DNA from: Rickettsiales bacterium
Lineage (GTDB): Bacteria > Pseudomonadota > Alphaproteobacteria > Methylaequorales > Methylaequoraceae
Length of the DNA stretch: 9,064 nt
NCBI GenBank assembly: GCA_002711625.1
Contig: PARR01000023.1
Coordinates: 10,911 to 19,974, forward strand
Reading direction: 5' to 3'
Part shown: in pieces, positions 1 to 5,808 of the stretch
How positions within the stretch are numbered: position 1 is the first letter of the stretch
Layout of the letters: the number at the start of each line of letters is the position of its first letter
Position numbers and translations under genes: made by a program
Notes under the pieces: model-generated
Told to the model about the DNA's origin: nothing
What the model saw: the letters and a program-made list of their open reading frames with translations, nothing else
Database searches by the model: none

Positions 1-1232
1 TGATGAGTCAAGAGGGCTGGGAAGTTTCATTTGATGGAGCTGCAAATGCTTTTTTCATGAAAAATAGTGCTACTGATGCGCCCTCTCTCTCTGGTGGTGC
101 TGCATTTACACCAAGTACTTATGCTGGTGTTATCGGTGCTAACGATGATGCAAGTATTGTTACAGGTCTACTACCTAACGTTTGGGGTATGACACTTAAA
201 GCTCCGACAGCCAACGGTTTAGACATTTCTGCCAGACTAGGGCTTTACACTCACATGAATGGTGGTGAAAATGCTTTAGGAAACGGTGAAATTAACCTTC
301 GTGAAACTAGTGGTTCTGTTTCAGGAAGTTTTGGTACAATACTTATTGGTAGAAGTTTGGGTATTCACCAAAGTAATGCAATCCTCAATGATATGTTATT
401 ATTTGGTGTAGGTGCTGCAGCTTCAGATGCCAACGTAAATACTACACTTGGTAGAATTGGTTTAGGTTATCTTTATACAGACTTTCAACCACAAATAAGT
501 TGGACTTTACCTTCAATGGGCGGCCTAGGTGCAAAAATCGGTATCTTCGATCCGATGGATGTTGCTGCTGATACAGTTACATACAGTGCAACAGATGCGT
601 CAGCACCGAGAGTTGAAGCTCAGATTACATACAACACTGAAGTTAGCGGAATTGGAGCAAATTTTTGGGTCGATGGTGCCTATCAAGTAACTGGTAGGAC
701 TTCTGCTCAAGCTCAAGCTGTGTCTGTTGCTGCTGCTTCTAGCGGTTTTGGTACAGACGATACTGATGTTACATCTGCGAGTGTTGGTTTTGGTACAAAA
801 CTTAGTTTTGAAGGTTTATCAGTTGTTGCTTCTGGCTTCTTTGGTCAGGGTGTTGGTATGAGAGGTAGATATTCTGTTGGTCCTGTCACCGGTCGTGGTG
901 GTTCTGACAGTCCTACATCTACTGGTGCTCTAGATGACTTCGGTAAGGAAAGAAATACCTACGGCGGTTATGCACAAGCCACGTATGACTTCGGTCAAGG
1001 TACGAATGCAGGTTACTCATTTGGTGGTAACTATCTAGTAAAAACTGGTAACGACATGAACAATCTTGGTACCATGAACTATCAACAAATGCATTCAGGT
1101 ATGATTTGGCACAATGTAACTGACAACTTCAGAGTAATTGTTGAAGGCGGGTACACAGAAAAAACTTGGTATCTAGCTGATACTGATCAAGAAGACAGTT
1201 TCGGCGGTGTAGGTGCATTCTTCTTCTGGTAG
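1..1232 (+). CDS. Outer-membrane porin (5' end outside window)
   Basis: About 410 codons of a Gram-negative porin that would form a beta-barrel channel for small solutes in the outer membrane. The reading frame opens with GWEVSFDGAANAFF, typical of the first strand of a mature porin. There are alternating Gly/aromatic strands throughout, segments such as GLLPNVWGMTLKAPT and TTLGRIGLGYLY that I associate with marine proteobacterial porins, and a C-terminal strand ending in FFFW, the aromatic end used for barrel assembly. The ATG at position 3 is probably not the start: no signal peptide follows it and the mature-like sequence begins at once, so the true start and signal peptide should lie upstream. 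Codon use is less AT-skewed than in the neighbouring lipoprotein and crt genes, which suggests high expression. A strong terminator follows 22 nt after the stop. Substrate specificity cannot be read. Confidence 0.85.
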   Translation, partial: MSQEGWEVSFDGAANAFFMKNSATDAPSLSGGAAFTPSTYAGVIGANDDASIVTGLLPNVWGMTLKAPTANGLDISARLGLYTHMNGGENALGNGEINLRETSGSVSGSFGTILIGRSLGIHQSNAILNDMLLFGVGAAASDANVNTTLGRIGLGYLYTDFQPQISWTLPSMGGLGAKIGIFDPMDVAADTVTYSATDASAPRVEAQITYNTEVSGIGANFWVDGAYQVTGRTSAQAQAVSVAAASSGFGTDDTDVTSASVGFGTKLSFEGLSVVASGFFGQGVGMRGRYSVGPVTGRGGSDSPTSTGALDDFGKERNTYGGYAQATYDFGQGTNAGYSFGGNYLVKTGNDMNNLGTMNYQQMHSGMIWHNVTDNFRVIVEGGYTEKTWYLADTDQEDSFGGVGAFFFW

Positions 1233-1253
1233 AATTCATACATACTAAATTTT

Positions 1254-1284
1254 AAAAGGAGAGTTAACACTCTCCTTTTTTTTT
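1254..1284 (+). terminator. Intrinsic terminator after porin
   Basis: The arms AAAAGGAGAGT (1254-1264) and ACTCTCCTTTT (1269-1279) form an 11-bp perfect stem with a TAAC loop, and the T run extends to 1284. This is a textbook rho-independent terminator and isolates porin transcription from the lipoprotein gene 17 nt further on. Confidence 0.93.
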
Positions 1285-1301
1285 GTTAAGTTATAAATAT
1301 T

Positions 1302-2336
1302 ATGAAAATTCATCTTTATAAAACATTTTTATTTGCTTTATTTATCTTATTATCCTCCTGTTCTGTTTTTGATAATTATTTTTCGGAAAATAAATTTTAT
1401 TATAAAAATGGTTTTCAACACGTGAAATTGAATAGTGAGAGAAAAAATATTATTAATTCTCACCCAGTTAATATCCACCCAACAAAAATTGAAGGAGCTT
1501 TAAAACTAGTTCTAATAAAATTTGGGTACAAACCAGAGCCCCTATTCCAGCAAGAAAAAATTTATCCATATGCGGTTTCTATAAGCGATGCTCTAAAAGA
1601 AGCTAATAAAAATCAAGATGTTGTATTTACAGTCGAGGGTTGGTACAAAGAAAAGACTTTCTCACAAAATAGAGTTACTAGTGGGAGAATTTTTTATAAC
1701 AAAACTGGACTTAACATAATCTTTGGTTCAATACTTAGAAAGGGTCCAATATCAGAAACTGATCCTATGCTTGCCTATAGTTTAAGTGAAGATATAAGGA
1801 AAAATCCGTATGCTCCCGGTTCAAGATATCAATCAGTTAGTAATCAATACGCTCTTACTTCATTACCCAACTCAGGTGTTTTTCGACCTATTCAAGCGAA
1901 GAAAAGAAAGGATTGGCTGGTATTTACTGGAAAAGCATTACAGCCCAGAGGCTTCCTTAGTCAAAAAGAAAAAAGAGTTGCACTTCGTTCAAATATAGAA
2001 GTTCAGGACTTAAGACGTGAACTTCAAAGTTTAAAACAAGAACTCAGAGGTATGAGAGGAACTCAGGGACAATTGTACAAGGGTAGAGCATACCAATCAC
2101 AGCCCTATCCAAATTACCCCCCAGGGTATATCTACCCAAACCCGAGACAAAATCCTTACGGATATTATCCAAAAGGTAATGTATATACGAATAAATATAA
2201 TCCAAATGCTCAAAATTCAATGTCAAGAATTAAATCTAAGGACGGGATTTCTTTCAAATCACTTAAAAGTTTGAGAGAGAGAGGCCTTATAAGTGAGGAA
2301 AGTTATTTAAAAAAATTAAAAGAATTTGGTTACTAA
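1302..2336 (+). CDS. Lipoprotein with coiled coil and C-terminal SHOCT-like domain
   Basis: A 344-residue secreted lipoprotein of unknown function. Residues 1-20 form a lipoprotein signal peptide with lipobox L17-S18-S19-C20, so the mature protein starts at a lipidated Cys20. Residues about 55-145 look like one folded domain, ending in VTSGRIFYNKTGLNIIFGS; similar 'TGR-F...LN-IFG' segments occur in other proteobacterial hypothetical lipoproteins as far as I recall. Residues 231-252 are a short Leu/Arg/Glu coiled coil (VQDLRRELQSLKQELRGMRG). Residues 262-302 are a Pro/Tyr/Asn-rich low-complexity linker, and residues about 314-344 (LKSLRERGLISEESYLKKLKEF) match the SHOCT pattern of a short helical oligomerisation module. 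No clear Shine-Dalgarno precedes the ATG; a TATAAA at 1292-1297 could be a -10 giving a nearly leaderless message. Its 3' end overlaps the convergent gene by 4 nt. Confidence 0.8.
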   Translation: MKIHLYKTFLFALFILLSSCSVFDNYFSENKFYYKNGFQHVKLNSERKNIINSHPVNIHPTKIEGALKLVLIKFGYKPEPLFQQEKIYPYAVSISDALKEANKNQDVVFTVEGWYKEKTFSQNRVTSGRIFYNKTGLNIIFGSILRKGPISETDPMLAYSLSEDIRKNPYAPGSRYQSVSNQYALTSLPNSGVFRPIQAKKRKDWLVFTGKALQPRGFLSQKEKRVALRSNIEVQDLRRELQSLKQELRGMRGTQGQLYKGRAYQSQPYPNYPPGYIYPNPRQNPYGYYPKGNVYTNKYNPNAQNSMSRIKSKDGISFKSLKSLRERGLISEESYLKKLKEFGY

Positions 2337-3055
2337 AATTCAAATTCAAAATTCCAAAGAATTGTGTTGTCAGGACAGGAGTCACTCAAACCTTTTAACC
2401 AAGCTAATGCAATTTCAATCTCATAATTATTTAAGTCAAATTCTTTTTCAAGCTGAACACCATATTGATGTTGTTGTTGATCACCGGTATTGAATCTACT
2501 AATCTCTCCAAACTCAGAAAATCCTATAATACCAAATACTATTTGATTTTCCAATACCTCAGAAAGTGCAAGATAATTACTTAATGAGAATTCGGTTGAA
2601 TTCTCTGCATCAACTCCAACCTGTTTTTCGAAGATAAAATTGGTTGTAAAACTAAAAGAATTAAAAATAACTTTATTAAGATATTTATATTCTATTTCAT
2701 CTGAATTTTGTCCCTTAGAAACGAAATTATAAGAAAAGTAAAGTGCTCCTTTAAAATTATTATAATCAAAAATTTGAAGCTGGTTTTGAAATTCTGTTTT
2801 CTCCCAATCAAGAGGGTAGCCTTCATTATCAGAAATATGAAACTCAAGTTCACTTTGCCAGAAATTAGTCCAAGAATATTCTGTTTCTATTACGTGATGG
2901 TGAGCCTTATCTGAACTTTTTGTACTATCAATATCAAAATGACCTCTCCACTCTAATGATTGTCTTCCTTCCTCTACTTCAGGAGAATAAATTTTATGGT
3001 GGGCGTATACTGAAAAACTCGTACATATTATAATTACAAAAACAAAAAATCTCAT
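2333..3055 (-). CDS. Secreted, predicted outer-membrane beta-strand protein, unknown function
   Basis: 240 residues. Residues 1-18 are a Sec signal peptide (MRFFVFVIIICTSFSVYA) with a likely cut after VYA, leaving a mature protein that begins HHKIYSPEVEEG. The rest alternates hydrophobic and polar residues in short strands rich in Phe, Tyr and Trp (ALYFSYNFVSK, IVFGIIGFSEF) and ends in NFEFEF, with an aromatic terminal residue, as in outer-membrane barrels. The start SPEVEEGRQSLEWRGH resembles hypothetical proteins I recall from other proteobacteria that keep 'YSP-VE-G--ELEWRG', but I cannot name the family. Histidines cluster at the mature N terminus (H19, H20) and at H52-H54, so metal binding is conceivable but unproven. 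Its start lies 1 nt after the stop of the DUF3126 gene, indicating co-transcription and probably translational coupling. Its stop (TAG) overlaps the convergent lipoprotein gene. Confidence 0.75.
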   Translation of the reverse strand: MRFFVFVIIICTSFSVYAHHKIYSPEVEEGRQSLEWRGHFDIDSTKSSDKAHHHVIETEYSWTNFWQSELEFHISDNEGYPLDWEKTEFQNQLQIFDYNNFKGALYFSYNFVSKGQNSDEIEYKYLNKVIFNSFSFTTNFIFEKQVGVDAENSTEFSLSNYLALSEVLENQIVFGIIGFSEFGEISRFNTGDQQQHQYGVQLEKEFDLNNYEIEIALAWLKGLSDSCPDNTILWNFEFEF

Positions 3056-3056
3056 T

Positions 3057-3272
3057 TTAACTATCTAGGAGATCTTCATTTAAAATTGTCATATGAAATT
3101 GATAAGCGGTTTCTCCGTCTTCGTCCTCTTTATAAATCAAACCAAGAAATTCATCACCCAAATAAATTTCGAACGAATCTTCAATGGATTTTCTTTCTCT
3201 AACCGAAAAATTACTAGTATGAAATTTTTTGTTTAAATATTCTTTTATTTGCTTTTGTTCGAAATCTTTCAT
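3057..3272 (-). CDS. DUF3126 family small protein
   Basis: A 71-residue, acidic, soluble protein with no signal peptide or membrane segment. It matches what I know of DUF3126, a short family found essentially in Alphaproteobacteria: an N-terminal helix (EQKQIKEYLNKKF), then a strand region with FEIYLGDEFLGLIYKEDEDGE, and the ending YQFHMTILNEDL, the family's most recognisable part. Full length for the family (about 70 residues). Its biochemical role is unknown. It is the first gene of a two-gene minus-strand unit, with the secreted protein starting 1 nt after its stop. A sigma70-like promoter lies directly upstream (3291-3318) and would give a very short leader. The gene is useful as a taxonomic marker for the window. 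Confidence 0.8.
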   Translation of the reverse strand: MKDFEQKQIKEYLNKKFHTSNFSVRERKSIEDSFEIYLGDEFLGLIYKEDEDGETAYQFHMTILNEDLLDS

Positions 3273-3290
3273 AGTCTTTATTTTATGACT

Positions 3291-3318
3291 ATGATAGCTA
3301 GATTTTCTGTCGTATCAA
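3291..3318 (-). promoter_or_regulatory. Candidate promoter for DUF3126 unit
   Basis: On the minus strand, TTGATA (3313-3318) and TATCAT (3291-3296) are separated by 16 nt, close to sigma70 consensus. Transcription would begin near 3284, about a dozen nt before the DUF3126 start. A plus-strand TATGAT (3290-3295) with a poor TTTCAT -35 (3267-3272, 17-nt spacing) overlaps the same -10 and could serve the divergent DUF3429 gene, so the two promoters may exclude each other. Chance matches are easy in AT-rich DNA. Confidence 0.35.
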
Positions 3319-3328
3319 CAAATATATT

Positions 3329-3742
3329 GTGGAAAAAAAAAGTATAACCTTATTATTTATCATTTCAGGCTTGGTCCCCTTTTATCTAGAAAGCTTCTTG
3401 GTATATTTTGTTCATTTAAATGATAGTACTTTACTGTCAACTGTTAGTGAAATGTCATATCTTTATGGAGCTCTAATAGTGTCATTTTTGTCTGGAATGC
3501 AATGGCAGAGAGCAATAAAAAGTAAAACTGATAAACTGACCTTGATAATTCCTATGGTCCCTTTTTTTTTTATTTGGTTTTACGATGCAAATTTTTTTTT
3601 AAAAAAGGAGTTTGTAATAATTGCTTGTTTATCTTTTTCACTTTTCATTGATTTAAAATTCTTTAAGAATTATTTAACAAAAGATTTTCTTAAATTAAGG
3701 TTTATCGTGACGACGTTAGCTATTTTTTCTTATTTAATATAA
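3329..3742 (+). CDS. DUF3429-type integral membrane protein
   Basis: 137 residues with four or five membrane segments (roughly 8-28, 44-60, 70-86, 93-111, 122-137). The segment Y46-G-A...S-F-L-S-G-M-Q-W59 matches the hallmark of DUF3429 ('YGA-ILSFLGG--W'), and the C-terminal LKLRFIVTTLAIFSYL fits the family's last helix; the length is also typical. The function of the family is not established. The start used is GTG at 3329: an in-frame stop lies at 3299-3301 and no ATG occurs between, while the next in-frame Met would remove the first helix. No Shine-Dalgarno is visible. The gene carries T10 (3562-3571) and T9 (3592-3600) runs that stay in frame. It lies just upstream of the proteorhodopsin gene on the same strand but 206 nt away, so it is probably a separate transcription unit. 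Confidence 0.75.
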   Translation: MEKKSITLLFIISGLVPFYLESFLVYFVHLNDSTLLSTVSEMSYLYGALIVSFLSGMQWQRAIKSKTDKLTLIIPMVPFFFIWFYDANFFLKKEFVIIACLSFSLFIDLKFFKNYLTKDFLKLRFIVTTLAIFSYLI

Positions 3743-3878
3743 ATTTTTAATAATAAAAACAGTAAGTTAGTTAAAATTTTAATTTTTTCCTTGAATTAAG
3801 AATTTTTTAGTTCATCCTATATTAAATTATGATATGGGGAGGTTTTGGGCATAATTCTTTGTCCTAAATCTACTTGTG

Positions 3879-3890
3879 TTTAACGTTAAA
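3879..3890. promoter_or_regulatory. 12-bp perfect palindrome, candidate operator
   Basis: TTTAACGTTAAA is a perfect inverted repeat with no spacer. Relative to the candidate start site near 3931 it covers about -52 to -41, where activators commonly bind. No regulator is identified. AT-rich DNA makes short palindromes frequent, so this is only suggestive. Confidence 0.35.
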
Positions 3891-3934
3891 TTTTTTCAGC
3901 ACTTGTTTGTTGAGAATTTATATAACTTAATACG

Positions 3935-3940
3935 AAAGGA
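3935..3940 (+). promoter_or_regulatory. Ribosome binding site of proteorhodopsin
   Basis: AAAGGA ends 8 nt before the ATG at 3949. It is the clearest Shine-Dalgarno in the window, whereas most other genes here have none. It supports 3949 rather than the in-frame ATG at 3958 (Met4) as the start. Confidence 0.7.
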
Positions 3941-3948
3941 TATATAGT

Positions 3949-4644
3949 ATGGAATATATGCTAAAACCCGAAGACATAGTCGGGATTACTTTTTGGATCA
4001 TTTCTGTTGCCATGGTAGCCTCAACTGCGTTTTTCTTCCTGGAAGGAAATAGTGTATCAAAGCACTGGTCAACATCAGTTAGAGTTGCTGGATTGGTAAC
4101 TTTAATTGCTGCAGTACACTACTATTATATGAGAGAGGTCTGGATTTCCACTGGTGAGAATCCAAATGTTTACAGATATATTGATTGGTTACTGACCGTC
4201 CCACTGCAGATGGTTGAATTTTATCTAATACTTGCAGCTGTAGGTGCAGCGACAGCTGGTATGTTTTGGAGACTTTTATTAGGTACTTTAATCATGCTAG
4301 TTGCAGGTTACTTAGGTGAAGCTGGTTCGATCAATGCTACTGTTGGCTTTATAGTAGGTATGGCTGGTTGGATATACATTTTATACGAAGTATTTGCTGG
4401 TGAAGCAGCACAGGCTAGTGCTTCAAGTAATTCAGAAGCTCAAAAAACTGCTTTTAATGCAATGAAATGGATTGTTTCTGTAGGATGGTCTATTTATCCT
4501 ATTGGTTATTTCCTTGGATATCTAGCTGGCGGTACAGACAACAATACTCTCAATGCTGTTTATAATTTGGCTGATTTCATTAACAAGATTGCGTTTGGTC
4601 TTGTAATTTGGGCAGCAGCTAAATCTGATACAGCTAAAGCTTAA
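3949..4644 (+). CDS. Blue-absorbing proteorhodopsin, light-driven proton pump
   Basis: A 231-residue seven-helix microbial rhodopsin that binds retinal and pumps protons out of the cytoplasm in light. Key residues map with a constant offset of 18 to the SAR86 green proteorhodopsin: H57 (H75), D79 (D97, proton acceptor), T83 (T101), Q87 (position 105), E90 (E108, proton donor), D209 (D227) and K213 (K231, Schiff-base lysine in DFINK). The DTE triad indicates a proton pump rather than a sodium (NDQ) or chloride pump. Gln at the tuning position indicates blue absorption, typical of clear open-ocean or deeper water. F134 (position 152) occupies the site where carotenoid-antenna rhodopsins have Gly. 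The N terminus lacks the 17-18 residue signal peptide of SAR86 forms. The gene has its own Shine-Dalgarno and is followed by a terminator before crtE. Codon choice resembles the porin, consistent with high expression. Confidence 0.98.
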   Translation: MEYMLKPEDIVGITFWIISVAMVASTAFFFLEGNSVSKHWSTSVRVAGLVTLIAAVHYYYMREVWISTGENPNVYRYIDWLLTVPLQMVEFYLILAAVGAATAGMFWRLLLGTLIMLVAGYLGEAGSINATVGFIVGMAGWIYILYEVFAGEAAQASASSNSEAQKTAFNAMKWIVSVGWSIYPIGYFLGYLAGGTDNNTLNAVYNLADFINKIAFGLVIWAAAKSDTAKA

Positions 4645-4672
4645 TACAGATAATATGTTAATACACTCAATC

Positions 4673-4702
4673 AAAGGGGAATTTCAACATTCCCCTTTTT
4701 TT
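4673..4702 (+). terminator. Intrinsic terminator between proteorhodopsin and crtE
   Basis: The arms AAAGGGGAAT (4673-4682) and ATTCCCCTTT (4689-4698) form a 10-bp stem with loop TTCAAC, and the T run spans 4696-4702. It starts 28 nt after the rhodopsin stop and ends 5 nt before the crtE ATG. It should end most rhodopsin transcripts, leaving read-through or a promoter inside the rhodopsin gene to supply crt mRNA. Confidence 0.9.
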
Positions 4703-4707
4703 GAAAG

Positions 4708-5799
4708 ATGCAAAAAAATAATTTAGTACAGGTTCCAAAAAATAATTTAGAATATCTTAAATCTTCAAAAGGTTGGGAAATACTTAATTCTTTTAATGAT
4801 GCAATAAATTCTGACCCTTCATTTGTTAAAAGAGAATTCATAGATGATCTTAAAGATGTAGAGAAAGTAATGAATAACTTTGTATGTGACGATTCATGGA
4901 TAGGTCATTGTGCAAAATATCAGATTCAGTCTGGAGGTAAAAGGTTTAGAGCGCTACTGGCACTATTGGCATCCAAATTATTTGATTTAGATAAGGAATC
5001 ATCAATAAATGTTGCTGTAAGTTGCGAATTCATACACAACGCATCTTTGATTCACGATGATCTTCAGGATAGGGACTTATTGAGAAGAGGACTTCCTACC
5101 ATATGGAGCAGATTTGGCGATCATACGGCAATAAATTTAGGTGATTATTTTATAGCAGCATCTTTTGAAGCAATTACGAAATGTCGATGCCAAAGTGACA
5201 ATAAATGTTTAGCAGTTAGAGAACTAGGACAATTAACAAGACAAACTATCAGAGGACAATCAAGTGAAATTTTAGGTAGATCTGATTTACATACTAAAAT
5301 GAAAGATTACGAATCAACAGCTAGAGCAAAAACAGGAAGTTTATTGAGTTTACCAGTTAAACTTGTAATGCTGTTAAAAGGTAAAAAAAACATTAGTAAA
5401 GAATTTTTTAAACCCCTTTATGAAACTGGTTTAGCCTATCAAATCCAGGATGATATATCTGATTTTTTAGGAATTAAAGATAGGGGATTGCCAGGGAGAG
5501 ACTTAAAAGAAGGAAAAATGAATATTTTAATAATGCATTACATTAAGAATGCATCTAATGGAGAAAAGTTTTTATTACAAGAATTTTTAAAAAAACGCTT
5601 TGATTCTATATCAGAGCAAGAAATTCTCCACTGGATAGTTCAAATTAAGAATAATAATGGACTAGAAAGTTCAATAACACATTTATATGGTGTCGCAGAC
5701 AAAGCTATAAAGCTTTCCAAAAATAACGCTAAACTCCATAAAATTGTAAAATTTGTAATTAATCAAACTCTTAATAGAATTTCTTCAAAAATTAAATAG
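4708..5799 (+). CDS. crtE: Geranylgeranyl diphosphate synthase (polyprenyl synthase)
   Basis: 363 residues of a trans-isoprenyl diphosphate synthase. It condenses isopentenyl diphosphate with allylic diphosphates, here presumably to the C20 geranylgeranyl diphosphate used by CrtB. Visible motifs are GGKRFR (76-81, diphosphate binding), the first Asp-rich motif H116-DDLQD (117-121) followed by RRG, the second Asp-rich motif QDDISD (247-252), and GRDLKEGK (263-270). The first motif is the compact DDxxD form, without the two-residue insertion of many bacterial CrtE/IspA enzymes; A112 lies five residues before it. Product length is therefore inferred from context rather than proven. The first 50 residues or so are an extension compared with usual family starts. 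ATG 4708 lies only 5 nt after the terminator T run and has no usable Shine-Dalgarno; Met55 is a less likely alternative start. crtI follows after 9 nt. Confidence 0.92.
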   Translation: MQKNNLVQVPKNNLEYLKSSKGWEILNSFNDAINSDPSFVKREFIDDLKDVEKVMNNFVCDDSWIGHCAKYQIQSGGKRFRALLALLASKLFDLDKESSINVAVSCEFIHNASLIHDDLQDRDLLRRGLPTIWSRFGDHTAINLGDYFIAASFEAITKCRCQSDNKCLAVRELGQLTRQTIRGQSSEILGRSDLHTKMKDYESTARAKTGSLLSLPVKLVMLLKGKKNISKEFFKPLYETGLAYQIQDDISDFLGIKDRGLPGRDLKEGKMNILIMHYIKNASNGEKFLLQEFLKKRFDSISEQEILHWIVQIKNNNGLESSITHLYGVADKAIKLSKNNAKLHKIVKFVINQTLNRISSKIK

Positions 5800-5808
5800 A
5801 ATAGAATT

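Larger units (their letters stand above)
3743..3948 (+). promoter_or_regulatory. Proteorhodopsin upstream region with candidate promoter
   Basis: 206 nt without a coding region. The best promoter candidate for the rhodopsin gene is TTCAGC (3895-3900, weak -35) with TATATA (3919-3924, -10) at 18-nt spacing. Transcription would start near 3931, just ahead of the ribosome binding site. A second possibility is TATGAT (3828-3833), which would give a leader of about 110 nt containing a G-rich patch (3835-3850) able to form a weak hairpin with 3862-3867. The region also holds the palindrome listed separately. No convincing terminator for the DUF3429 gene is seen, only AT-rich self-complementary stretches near 3770-3790. 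Confidence 0.4.

Noticed and set aside
1810..2226. Short open frames on both strands within the lipoprotein gene (1810-1998 plus, 2044-2226 minus)
   Set aside because: They lie wholly inside a gene with a clear signal peptide and domain structure, and have no recognisable motif.
2708..2914. Plus-strand open frame opposite the secreted protein
   Set aside because: It is an antisense shadow of the minus-strand gene; its composition reflects AT-rich complement.
3841..3867. Possible riboswitch or structured leader before proteorhodopsin
   Set aside because: Only a weak 6-bp hairpin with a G-U pair and a long loop can be drawn, with no known aptamer core.
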